A DNA stretch of 15,697 nt from CAYYHA01 sp964471535 (GTDB taxonomy: Bacteria; Myxococcota; Myxococcia; SLRQ01), in assembly GCA_964471535.1 (NCBI GenBank), contig CAYYHA010000081.1, positions 1 through 15,697 of the forward strand. The letters are read 5' to 3'. Of this stretch, positions 1 to 7,579 are shown in pieces. The notes under the pieces are model-generated. The model saw only the letters and a program-made list of their open reading frames with translations. It made no database searches and was not told where the DNA came from. A program made the position numbers and the translations under genes. How positions within the stretch are numbered: position 1 is the stretch's first letter; each line of letters opens with the position of its first letter.

Positions 1-2
1 GC

Positions 3-2495
3 CGGCTCCTCCGCTGGGCAGTGGTCACCGCCGGGCTCCTGCTTCTGCTCGGCGCCGCCGGCGTCGGCGGACTCTTCTGGTACTACGCTCGCGATCCGGA
101 GATTCCCAACTTCCGCGGCCTCGAGGACTACCGCCCTCCGCTGGTCACCGATGTCTACTCCGGCGACGATCAGCTGATCGGCGAGTTCTTCGTGGAGCGG
201 CGGCGTGTCGTGCCCTACGAACGCATTCCGAAGAAGCTGATCCAGGCCTTCATCGCGACCGAGGATACGCGCTTCTTCGATCACTTTGGGGTCGACCCGC
301 TGTCCATGGTCAAAGCGGTGATCGAGAAGGTGCTCCACGGTGGAAAGCTGCGGGGCGGCTCCACGCTGACCCAGCAGACGGCCAAGGCGATCCTCATGTC
401 CGAGTGGGGCTTCGACAAGGCGAGTGAGCGGTCGATTCGCCGCAAGGTGATCGAGATGATTCTCGCCCTTCGCCTCGAAGCGCTCTTCACCAAGGAAGAG
501 ATCCTCAGCATCTATCTGAACCACGTCTACCTGGGGCACCACAGCTATGGGGTGCAGAGCGCCGCGGAGAATTACTTTCGAAAGAACGTTGACGAGCTCT
601 CCCTCGGAGAGATGGCGCTCCTCGCCGGATTGCCGCAGGCACCGAGCCGCTACTCCCCCTACGTCAATCCCGAGGCGGCCAAGAAGCGGCGTCAGTATGT
701 CCTCGAGCGTATGTACGTGGAGGGGATGATCACCGAAGCGGAGAAGAATGCGGCGAACGAGGAGGCGGTGGTCGCCTATCCGGTGGAGGACGTCTTCCGC
801 GAGCGTGCCCCCTTCTTCACCGAGCATGTCCGCCGGGACATCGTGGAGCGCTACGGAAACGATCGTCTCCTGAAGGACGGCCTGAAGGTCTACGCGACCG
901 TGGACATGGAGAAGCAGCGCTATGCGCAGGAGTCGACCTTGCGAGGTCTTGCAGAGGTGGACAAGCGCCAGGGCTATGCCGGTCCACTGTGGCGAGTGCC
1001 CAAGGCCCAGCGTAAGGCCTTCGTCGAGGCCTATGACGAAAAAGTGCTTCAAGGTCGCCCGCTCCAGCTCTACGAGACCTATGTAGGGCTCGTTACACGT
1101 GTGACGCGCGAGGGCGCGCGCGTAAAAGTGGGCCGCCATGAGGGGTATCTGCCGCTGCTCGGGATGCGATGGGCGCGCAAGCCGAATCCCGAGGCCTACT
1201 ACCCAAGTGCGCTCATCGACGATGCGCGGCGCGCGCTGAAGGTGGGCGACGCAATCCTCGTGAAGCGCGTGAGGCGTTCCGATTATCCCGGTGAAAATGC
1301 GCCGGTGCTGCGTAAGAGCATCCCGCGCGACGAGAAATACCTGTTCACCTTGGAGCAGGAGCCCGAGCTACAGGGGGCGGTCGTCTCGCTCGATCCGAAC
1401 TCCTCCTATGTCGTCGCCATGATTGGCGGCCTGGATTTCGAACTTTCCGAGTTCAACCGCGCCTTCCAGGCCTGCCGGCAACCGGGCAGCGCGTTCAAGC
1501 CGATCATCTACAGTGCGGCGCTCACGCAGCTCGGGTGGACGCCGTCCACCATTCTCATCGACGCACCCATCGTCTTCGACGATCCTGACAACGAGTTGCG
1601 CTGGAAGCCCAACAATTACGGGATGGACTTCCGGGGCGAGGTCACGCTCCGAAATGCCCTCGTCCACTCCATGAACATCCCGGCAGTGAAGGTGCTCGAT
1701 GCGGTCGGCATCGACAACGCGATTGCGTGGGCGAAGAAGCTTGGAATCACCACGCCGCTCAATCACGATCTCTCCATTGCGCTCGGCTCGAGCTGCGTGA
1801 CGCTCTGGGACCTGACGAAGGTCTACGGCCTCTTCAATCGCTACGGGAAGCGGGTGCACCCCACCTTCATTCGGCGCGTCGTGGATCGCGACGGCAACGT
1901 ACTCGAGGATCACACCGTTTATTTCGACCCGTGGGCGCCGCTCGCCCATCGCATCGCGGCGGGGCACGCGCGGCTCTATGAAACTCCCGAGCAGGTGATT
2001 CCTGAGCCGGAGGCCTTCGTGACCACCTACCTCCTCTCGCACGTGGTGCAGTACGGAACCGCGGTGGCCGCCAAGCGCTTGGGCAAGCCGGCCGCAGGCA
2101 AGACGGGCACCACCAACGATTCCTTCGATGCCTGGTTCATGGGTTTCACCCGAGACCTCGTGACCGGCGTGTGGGTGGGCTACGACACCTACGACCATCC
2201 CATGGCGCGCTACGAGAACGGCGGCCGGGCTGCATTGCCCATCTGGCTCTCCTACATGCAAAAGGCGCTCGAGGGCCGCGAACAGGCGGAGTTCGTTCCG
2301 CCGCCGGAGATCGCCGACCGCATCGTCATCGTGGAGATCGATGTGGAATCCGGGAAGCTGCACAAGCCGGGCAGTCCGCGGCCCTCGGTGGAGATGGCCT
2401 ACATCAAGGGCACCGAGCCCACCGAATACTATGGTGAGGAGAAGGTGGAAGGCAGCAGCTCCGCCGATCTCTTCCTTCACGACGGTGGCCTCTGA
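3..2495 (+). CDS. mrcA: Penicillin-binding protein 1A (class A, bifunctional), 5'-truncated by window edge
   Basis: Peptidoglycan synthase that polymerises lipid II (glycosyltransferase family 51) and cross-links the stem peptides (transpeptidase), anchored in the inner membrane and acting in the periplasm. The frame is open to the left edge (bases 3-20 read RLLRWA) and the GTG at 21 has no ribosome binding site, so the true start is probably upstream. Numbering from that GTG: one hydrophobic anchor at about 4-20; glycosyltransferase domain at about 50-240, with catalytic Glu81 in ATEDTRFF and the RGGSTLTQQ motif at 111-119; an inserted OB-fold-like segment at about 310-440; transpeptidase with nucleophile Ser490 in SAFK, SMN at 550-552 and KTG at 694-696. 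All catalytic motifs are intact. The OB-like insertion and the overall layout favour PBP1A over PBP1B. It converges on the minus-strand deacetylase gene, leaving 94 bases in which I see no clear terminator. Confidence 0.93.
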   Translation, partial: RLLRWAVVTAGLLLLLGAAGVGGLFWYYARDPEIPNFRGLEDYRPPLVTDVYSGDDQLIGEFFVERRRVVPYERIPKKLIQAFIATEDTRFFDHFGVDPLSMVKAVIEKVLHGGKLRGGSTLTQQTAKAILMSEWGFDKASERSIRRKVIEMILALRLEALFTKEEILSIYLNHVYLGHHSYGVQSAAENYFRKNVDELSLGEMALLAGLPQAPSRYSPYVNPEAAKKRRQYVLERMYVEGMITEAEKNAANEEAVVAYPVEDVFRERAPFFTEHVRRDIVERYGNDRLLKDGLKVYATVDMEKQRYAQESTLRGLAEVDKRQGYAGPLWRVPKAQRKAFVEAYDEKVLQGRPLQLYETYVGLVTRVTREGARVKVGRHEGYLPLLGMRWARKPNPEAYYPSALIDDARRALKVGDAILVKRVRRSDYPGENAPVLRKSIPRDEKYLFTLEQEPELQGAVVSLDPNSSYVVAMIGGLDFELSEFNRAFQACRQPGSAFKPIIYSAALTQLGWTPSTILIDAPIVFDDPDNELRWKPNNYGMDFRGEVTLRNALVHSMNIPAVKVLDAVGIDNAIAWAKKLGITTPLNHDLSIALGSSCVTLWDLTKVYGLFNRYGKRVHPTFIRRVVDRDGNVLEDHTVYFDPWAPLAHRIAAGHARLYETPEQVIPEPEAFVTTYLLSHVVQYGTAVAAKRLGKPAAGKTGTTNDSFDAWFMGFTRDLVTGVWVGYDTYDHPMARYENGGRAALPIWLSYMQKALEGREQAEFVPPPEIADRIVIVEIDVESGKLHKPGSPRPSVEMAYIKGTEPTEYYGEEKVEGSSSADLFLHDGGL

Positions 2496-2589
2496 GCAGG
2501 GCCTTCTTGTGGCTGGGGCGGGTGGTCCGCGCTTGGCGCCTCGCAGTACGCGCGAGCGGGCCGGGTGCGTCACGCCTTCGAGCGCCGCC

Positions 2590-3624
2590 TCATCGGCGCG
2601 GGGCGGGGGGCGGCTCTCGGTGGAAGCTTCGCACCCGCTCGACGGCGGCGCGCGTGGCGGCGTCCGCCTCGCCCTCGACCTCTGGGGGCGGGATGCCGCT
2701 GAGGCTCTCGAGGGCGGCGCGTACGCCAGTGACCACCCCTTCGGGGTCGTAGCCCCCTTCGAGGGTGTAGACGAGGCGGCCGCCGGCGTAGGCATCGGCC
2801 CACGTGCGAAAGAGCGCGAAGAGGGCGAGATAGCCTGCGCCCGTCAGCTGCATGCCGCCCAGGGGATCGCGGTGCCAGGTGTCGAAGCCGGCGGAGACGA
2901 GGACGAGCTGCGGCTCGTACCATGCAACGATGGGTTCGACGAGCTCGCGGTAGACGAAGAGGTAGTCGGCGTCGGTGCGGCCAGGGGGTAGGGGAACGTT
3001 CACCGTATAGCCGCTGCCTTCTCCCGCCCCCACCTCGTCCGCCGCCCCGGTGCCGGGATACAAAGGCCACTGGTGGGTGGAGACGAAGAGGACGTCCCGG
3101 CGCCGCCAGAAGATGGATTGGGTGCCATTGCCGTGGTGGACGTCGGGGTCGAGGACGAGCACCCGCTCGAGGCCGAGCTGCGTGGTCGCGAACTCAGCAG
3201 CCACCGCGACGTTGTTGAAGAGGCAAAAGCCCATGGCCGCGTCCCGCTCGGCGTGGTGTCCCGGGGGACGCACCAGCGCGAAGGCGCCGGCCGCCTCGTC
3301 GGCGACGACCGCTCGGGTTGCTTCCACCACCGCTCCGGCGGCCTTCATCGCCGCCCGCGCCGATCCGGGGGAGGTGCGCGTGTCGGGATCGAGCGCCACC
3401 GAGGGCTTGTCCGCCGTCGCCTCGATGCGGGCGATGTGGGCGGGGCTGTGCACGCGGGCGAGAAGCGCGCGATCGACCGGCGGCGCCCCGATGGTGCGCA
3501 GGCCGGGGAGCGGCCGCCGGTCGAGATCCGCGTGGACCGCCGCGAGCCGCGCCGGCGACTCCGGATGGCCCGGTCCCGGATCGTGGGCGAGGAAGTCGTC
3601 GTCCCGCACGAGCAAGTGCTCCAC
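2590..3624 (-). CDS. Histone deacetylase / acetylpolyamine amidohydrolase family protein
   Basis: Zinc-dependent amidohydrolase of the arginase-deacetylase fold. Bacterial members remove acetyl groups from polyamines or other small amides, or from protein lysines (AcuC-like). 344 residues, about the normal size for a single-domain member. Visible motifs in order: HPESPARL at 20-27; RPPGHHA with the catalytic His pair 123/124; GFCLFNNVAVAA at 132-143; the metal loop DVHHGNGTQ with Asp161 and His163 as ligands; YPGTG at 189-193; the third ligand Asp248 in SAGFD; and the transition-state Tyr292 in LEGGY. The set is complete, so an active enzyme is likely. The residue before the DVHH motif is Pro160, where I recall Trp, Tyr or Val in many homologues. 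The GTG start at 3624 has an AAGGTGG-like sequence just upstream. The last ~30 residues are charged and Pro-rich. No neighbour shares an obvious pathway, so the substrate cannot be inferred. The pattern fits class II-type bacterial enzymes best. Confidence 0.9.
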   Translation of the reverse strand: MEHLLVRDDDFLAHDPGPGHPESPARLAAVHADLDRRPLPGLRTIGAPPVDRALLARVHSPAHIARIEATADKPSVALDPDTRTSPGSARAAMKAAGAVVEATRAVVADEAAGAFALVRPPGHHAERDAAMGFCLFNNVAVAAEFATTQLGLERVLVLDPDVHHGNGTQSIFWRRRDVLFVSTHQWPLYPGTGAADEVGAGEGSGYTVNVPLPPGRTDADYLFVYRELVEPIVAWYEPQLVLVSAGFDTWHRDPLGGMQLTGAGYLALFALFRTWADAYAGGRLVYTLEGGYDPEGVVTGVRAALESLSGIPPPEVEGEADAATRAAVERVRSFHREPPPAPRR

Positions 3625-3627
3625 CCC

Positions 3628-3643
3628 GCCACCTTAAGGCGGC
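3628..3643. repeat. Imperfect 16-bp palindrome upstream of the deacetylase start
   Basis: GCCACCTTAAGGCGGC is symmetric about a central TTAA with one mismatched base pair. It lies just upstream of the deacetylase GTG start, overlapping that gene's likely ribosome binding site, and 40 bases from the promoter-like elements of the divergent gene. It could be an operator or a small hairpin in the deacetylase leader. Chance is also possible. Confidence 0.3.
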
Positions 3644-3682
3644 ACGAAGGATGGCGAAACCCTTGATTTACTGGCGATTTTG

Positions 3683-3712
3683 TTGACCCCCCCAAGGGCC
3701 CACTCCTATCAT
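3683..3712 (+). promoter_or_regulatory. Sigma70-like promoter for the binding protein-chemoreceptor unit
   Basis: TTGACC (3683-3688) and TATCAT (3707-3712) are separated by 18 bases and sit in the AT-richest stretch of the intergenic gap (about 3655-3715). This predicts a start of transcription near 3719, about 60 bases before the ATG at 3778. No other promoter this good is visible between the two divergent genes. Confidence 0.5.
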
Positions 3713-3777
3713 CGAGCCTGCGGCGCATCGGGCGCACCGAATGGCCCTCCGGTGCACCGTGCCTCCCGTCCCTCCCC

Positions 3778-4725
3778 ATGAGCCAGGTGGACCCTGAAAC
3801 CGCCCGCCGGCGTGCCCTCCTGCTCGCCCTCTTCTGCGGTGCGGCCGCGTCGCCTGCCCCGGCCCTCGCCGTGCGCGCGGTGGTGGTCAAGACGAAGGGG
3901 GTGGCGGCCTACGATCTCGCCCTCCGGGGCTTTCAGCGCGCCTTCGACGGGGAGGTCACCGTACGAGAGATCGGCAAGAAGGAGGGCGTCTCTACGGCGC
4001 TGGCCGATGAGATCCGTCGCCTCGAGCCCGATGTCGTCGTTGGCGTGGGTACCCGCGCCGCCGTGAGCCTGAAGGAGCGCCTCCCCGACCTTCCGCTCGT
4101 CTTCGCCATGGTCCTCTCGCCGGAGAAGCGGGGTCTCGGCGGTCGGAAGGTAAGCGGCGTGAGCCTCGAGATCTCCCCGGCGCTGCAACTGAAGCTCTTC
4201 AAGAAGATCCTCCCCACCATGTCCCGCATCGGTGTGATCTACGACCCGGCAAAGAGCGGTCCCTTGGTGGACGTGGCAGAGAAGGCGGCGCGCGTACAGG
4301 GCGTCGAGTTGCACACCGAACCCGTCGCTCGCTCCGCGGAGGTGGGGGCGGCCCTCGAGCGACTCCTGCCCCGTATCGACGCGCTTTGGCTGCTGCCCGA
4401 TGCCTCGGTGGTGACTCGGGAGACCTTCAAGCAAATGCTCATTCGAACGCACGATGCAAAGGTGCCCCTGTTGGCCTTCTCCGAACCATTCGTGAAGGCG
4501 GGGGCCCTCGCGGCGGTGGCGCCCGACTACGAAGCAATCGGTGCCGCGGCGGCGCGTCTCGCCGAAAGAGCTGCGCGCCAGGGGGGCTCTGGGTCGCCTG
4601 TGATCGAGGACCCGCCGGCCAGGCTGGTGGTCAACCGAAAGGCGGCCGAGCACCTTGGGCTCGAGCCGGACACCAGCACGGTGGAAGGCGTGAAGTACAT
4701 CGAGACACAGACTCGCAAGAGATGA
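3778..4725 (+). CDS. ABC-type periplasmic substrate-binding protein (COG2984/PF04392-like)
   Basis: A two-lobed periplasmic binding protein of the family annotated as 'ABC transporter substrate-binding protein' (COG2984-like). 315 residues. An N-terminal signal peptide is clear: a charged ARRRALL n-region at 9-15, a hydrophobic core to about 24 and an A-x-A-type end near 29-31. Cys20 lacks a proper lipobox because Phe precedes it, so this is probably not a lipoprotein. Lobe 1 contains DVVVGVGTRAA at 85-95. The second lobe starts with RIGVIYDP at 150-157. The C-terminal signature VVNRKAAEHLGL at 284-295 is typical of the family. The ligand cannot be read from sequence. The ATG has no visible ribosome binding site, since the 20 bases before it are pyrimidine-rich, yet the signal peptide supports this start. 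It is followed after 23 bases by a chemoreceptor gene and has no permease or ATPase beside it, suggesting a role in ligand presentation to the receptor rather than, or as well as, uptake. Confidence 0.82.
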   Translation: MSQVDPETARRRALLLALFCGAAASPAPALAVRAVVVKTKGVAAYDLALRGFQRAFDGEVTVREIGKKEGVSTALADEIRRLEPDVVVGVGTRAAVSLKERLPDLPLVFAMVLSPEKRGLGGRKVSGVSLEISPALQLKLFKKILPTMSRIGVIYDPAKSGPLVDVAEKAARVQGVELHTEPVARSAEVGAALERLLPRIDALWLLPDASVVTRETFKQMLIRTHDAKVPLLAFSEPFVKAGALAAVAPDYEAIGAAAARLAERAARQGGSGSPVIEDPPARLVVNRKAAEHLGLEPDTSTVEGVKYIETQTRKR

Positions 4726-4733
4726 CCCGAAGC

Positions 4734-4745
4734 GGGGAAAGGAAG
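4734..4745 (+). promoter_or_regulatory. Ribosome binding site that decides the chemoreceptor start
   Basis: GGGGAAAGGAAG lies 3 bases before the ATG at 4749, with the AGGA core 5 bases away. A second in-frame ATG at 4722 overlaps the upstream stop as ATGA but has only a weak AAGAG ahead of it. The downstream start is therefore preferred; the alternative would add nine residues. Confidence 0.65.
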
Positions 4746-4748
4746 CCC

Positions 4749-6869
4749 ATGACCGTGCTGCAGCGAATCCAACGGCTCCCCTTGAAGTGGCAGCTGGGCT
4801 GGTACGCCGTCCTCCTGACCGCGGTTGCCGCCACCGTCGCTCTGCTCTCCCTACAGGTGGTGGAGAACGATCTGAAGCGGACGCTGGAGCAGCGTGGACA
4901 GGCGCTCACCGCCGCGCTCGCCGAGCGCGTGGCCGCGGCGGTCCGCGCCGGCACCGACGCGACCAAGGAGGCCGAGGAGGTGGCCCGGCAGCCCGACGTG
5001 GCCTACGTCCTCGTGCTCGGCGGCGAGCAAGGGGAGGAGGTGCTCGCGCGGGTGGTGAACGAGGGCTATGCGCTGGATCCCTCGCGGCTCCTCACCGAAG
5101 CGAGGAGGCTGCGGCTGGGTCTACCCGTCGATGAATCGGAGGGCATCGTACACTTCTCCAAGCGGATCACTGATTCGAGCGCCGAGAGTTCCGAGGAGCT
5201 GCTCCTTGGTGAAGGACTCGACAGCGGCGAGGTCTCCACCAAAGGGTACGTGGTGGTGGGCCTCTCTGAGGCGGGTATCGCGGCGGCCAAACGGCGGCTC
5301 GGACTGCAGGTGCTCTGGGTTGCCGCAGCCGGCATCGCCGTCTTCCTCCTGCTCTCCTGGATCATCTCGCGTCACTTCATTGAGCGCCCCCTGAACGAGA
5401 TGAAGGAGACGGCTACGGCGATCTCCCATTACGACCTGACGCGACGTGCCGAGAAGTACTCCGACGATGAGGTGGGGGAGGTGGCGGAGGCACTGAACCG
5501 GATCGGTGAGAATCTGCGGGCGGTGCTCTCACGGGTGATGGGCGTGACCGAATCACTCAACGATCTCTCGGCGCGCATTGCGACCACCAGCGAGATCGTG
5601 GCGCGGGGCGCGGTCACCACTGCGACCAGTGTCGATCAGACGTCGAGCTCGATGCAGGAGATGCTGGCCACGCTCAAGGGGATCGCCGAGAACGTGGAGG
5701 TGCTCGCGCAGAGCGCTGAGGAGAGTTCCTCGAGCATCCTCGAGATGGCTGCGACGAACGACGAGGTCGCCCAGAACATCGAGGCGCTAGCGGCCAGCGT
5801 CGAGGAGACCACGACGGCGATCGAGCAGATGACCTACTCGATCAAGGAAGTGGCCAAGAACATCGAGGACCTTTCGGCGACCGCCGAGGAGACGAGCTCT
5901 TCGATGAACGAGATGGACGTGTCGATCTCACAGGTCGAGACCAACGCCAATGAGACGGCACGTCTCTCCGAGCAGGTTTCGCAAGATGCTCGGACCGCTG
6001 GAGAAGCGCTGCAGAAGACCATCGAGGGCATCGACAAGATCCGCGAGAGTTCGGAGACGGCAGCACGCGTCATCGAGACGCTCGGCCAGAAGATCAGCAC
6101 CATCGGAAAGATCATCCTCGTCATCGACGACGTGGCCGAACAGACCAACCTGCTCGCCCTCAATGCGGCCATCATCGCTGCCCAAGCGGGGGAGCACGGG
6201 AAGGGCTTCGCGGTCGTGGCCGACGAGATCAAGGATCTCGCCGAGCGGACCGGCGCCTCCACGAAGGAGATCGCCGACCTCATCCGCTCGGTGCAGGAGG
6301 AGTCCAAGAATGCCATTGCTGCCATGGAGCGGGGCGTGCGCAGCGTTGACGAGGGGGTGCGCCTCTCTGGGGAGGCGGACAAGGCGCTGAAGCAGATCTT
6401 GCAGTCGGCGAATCAGTCCACGCAGATGGTGAAGGCCATCGCCCGGGCGACGGTGGAGCAATCGCGTGGCAGCAAGCAGGTCACAAGCGCGATCACCCGC
6501 ATTGCCGAGACCGTTCAGGAGATCGCGCGAGCCACCGGAGAGCAGGCTCGAGGCTCGGAGCAAATTATGAAGAGCGCCGAGAAGATGAAGATCATCACCA
6601 AGCACGTGGAACGCTCGAGCCAGGAGCAGGCGCGGGGCAGCCGGCAGATCACGCAGGCCATCGCCAGCATCTCCGACATGGTGCAGCAGCTCAACCTGGC
6701 TCAAAAGGAGCAGACGCGTGGTGCCGAGCAGGTGCTCTTTGCCGTGGAGAACATCAAGGAGGTCACCACGGGACAGTCGGAGGCGGTGCGGGACCTCGAG
6801 CGTGCGATCGAGACCTTGGCCGAACAGGCAGAGGTCCTGCGCGCCGAAGTGCAGCAGTTCAAGGTCTGA
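4749..6869 (+). CDS. Methyl-accepting chemotaxis protein with long repeat-built signalling hairpin
   Basis: Inner-membrane chemoreceptor that signals to CheA through CheW. 706 residues from the ATG at 4749. Layout: short cytoplasmic N-terminus; TM1 at about 16-38; periplasmic sensor of about 150 residues (39-186, containing DVAYVLVLGG, possibly a small Cache-like domain); TM2 at about 186-207; HAMP at about 208-262; coiled-coil signalling domain to the end. The tip includes EQTNLLALNAAI at 464-475 and GEHGKGFAVVADE at 481-493. Ser/Thr-rich repeats spaced 28 residues apart start at 295, 323, 351 and 379 before the tip. EQ(S/A/T)RG(S/A)xQ(V/I) repeats start at 570, 598, 626 and 654 after it. 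No CheB/CheR-binding pentapeptide ends the protein. At the tip, the usual E and R of NAAIEAAR are I476 and Q479. It is probably cotranscribed with the preceding binding protein. Family assignment is certain; the ligand is unknown. Confidence 0.95.
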   Translation: MTVLQRIQRLPLKWQLGWYAVLLTAVAATVALLSLQVVENDLKRTLEQRGQALTAALAERVAAAVRAGTDATKEAEEVARQPDVAYVLVLGGEQGEEVLARVVNEGYALDPSRLLTEARRLRLGLPVDESEGIVHFSKRITDSSAESSEELLLGEGLDSGEVSTKGYVVVGLSEAGIAAAKRRLGLQVLWVAAAGIAVFLLLSWIISRHFIERPLNEMKETATAISHYDLTRRAEKYSDDEVGEVAEALNRIGENLRAVLSRVMGVTESLNDLSARIATTSEIVARGAVTTATSVDQTSSSMQEMLATLKGIAENVEVLAQSAEESSSSILEMAATNDEVAQNIEALAASVEETTTAIEQMTYSIKEVAKNIEDLSATAEETSSSMNEMDVSISQVETNANETARLSEQVSQDARTAGEALQKTIEGIDKIRESSETAARVIETLGQKISTIGKIILVIDDVAEQTNLLALNAAIIAAQAGEHGKGFAVVADEIKDLAERTGASTKEIADLIRSVQEESKNAIAAMERGVRSVDEGVRLSGEADKALKQILQSANQSTQMVKAIARATVEQSRGSKQVTSAITRIAETVQEIARATGEQARGSEQIMKSAEKMKIITKHVERSSQEQARGSRQITQAIASISDMVQQLNLAQKEQTRGAEQVLFAVENIKEVTTGQSEAVRDLERAIETLAEQAEVLRAEVQQFKV

Positions 6870-7539
6870 GCCCCCAGCGCCCACGGCGGGTCGGCTTCTC
6901 GAGGGCCCGCTCCAGGGCCCGTTGGAAGCGTGCGCGGGGCCAGGCTTCGGCCCCCAGGGAGGCGAGGTGAGCGGTGGGCACCTGGCAGTCGACGAAATCG
7001 AAGTCCCAGCGCCGGAGCTGTTCCACGAGCCGCACCAGCGCCACCTTCGATGCGTCCCGAGCCCGGTGGAACATCGACTCTCCGAAGAAAGCCCCGCCCA
7101 GGCTCACCCCATAGAGGCCGCCCACCAACTCGCCCTCGTGCCACGTCTCCACGCTGTGGGCGAAGCCGAGTTCGTGGAGCCGCACGTAGGCATCTTTCAT
7201 CTCCGCGGTGATCCAGGTCCCGGCCTGCCCTCGTCGCGGCACGCTGGCGCAGGCTGCGATGACCTCGCGAAACGCCGTGTCAAAGGTGCTCTCGTAGCGT
7301 CGCATCGATTTGCGCAACGACCGGCTGACCCGCAGCGCAGAGAGGGGGAGCACGAAGCGCGGGTCCGGCGCATGCCAGAGAATGGGAAGCCCCTCCGAGT
7401 ACCAGGGAAAGATGCCCAGGCTGTAGGCGGCGAGTAAGCGCTCCGGCGACAGGTCGCCACCCACGGCGAGGAGGCCGCTGGGATCGGCCTCTTCGGGGTC
7501 GGGGAAGGCGATGGCCTGGCTCAATCGATAGACGGGCAT
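6859..7539 (-). CDS. aat: Leucyl/phenylalanyl-tRNA--protein transferase
   Basis: Cytoplasmic enzyme that adds Leu or Phe from aminoacyl-tRNA to proteins with N-terminal Arg or Lys, marking them for ClpS/ClpAP degradation (bacterial N-end rule). 226 residues from the ATG at 7539, close to the usual length. Family motifs: GLLAVGGDL at 22-30, GIFPWY at 42-47, APDPRFVLP at 57-65, WITAEM at 109-114, GFAHSVETW at 125-133, GGAFFGESMF at 148-157 and DFVDCQ at 181-186. The frame stays open upstream to 7725, but that extension would run over the divergent tatB gene and matches nothing in the family, so the internal ATG before VYRLSQAIAFPDP is chosen even though no good ribosome binding site precedes it. 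The stop overlaps the chemoreceptor stop tail to tail by 11 bases. No clpS or clpA is nearby. Confidence 0.93.
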   Translation of the reverse strand: MPVYRLSQAIAFPDPEEADPSGLLAVGGDLSPERLLAAYSLGIFPWYSEGLPILWHAPDPRFVLPLSALRVSRSLRKSMRRYESTFDTAFREVIAACASVPRRGQAGTWITAEMKDAYVRLHELGFAHSVETWHEGELVGGLYGVSLGGAFFGESMFHRARDASKVALVRLVEQLRRWDFDFVDCQVPTAHLASLGAEAWPRARFQRALERALEKPTRRGRWGLRP

Positions 7540-7579
7540 GGCGGCGAGGGCGTTTTGTGAGTAAACCAGCGGAAGCACC

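Noticed and set aside
1368..2795. Long minus-strand open frame (475 codons) over the penicillin-binding protein
   Set aside because: It lies antisense to a gene with complete catalytic motifs, has low-complexity Arg/Pro/Gly/His-rich content and no recognisable domain; it is a GC-bias shadow.
2341..2991. Plus-strand open frame spanning the end of the penicillin-binding protein gene and the deacetylase
   Set aside because: It is the opposite-strand shadow of the deacetylase gene, which has complete motifs.
3787..3789. Alternative GTG start for the binding protein
   Set aside because: It gains no ribosome binding site and shortens the charged n-region of the signal peptide; the ATG at 3778 is kept.
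3816..3840. Possible lipoprotein signal (Cys20 of the binding protein)
   Set aside because: Phe at the -1 position breaks the lipobox; an ordinary signal peptidase I site near residues 29-31 fits better.
4386..4748. N-terminal extension of the chemoreceptor frame into the binding-protein gene
   Set aside because: It overlaps an intact gene in another frame, is not receptor-like, and a proper ribosome binding site precedes the ATG at 4749.
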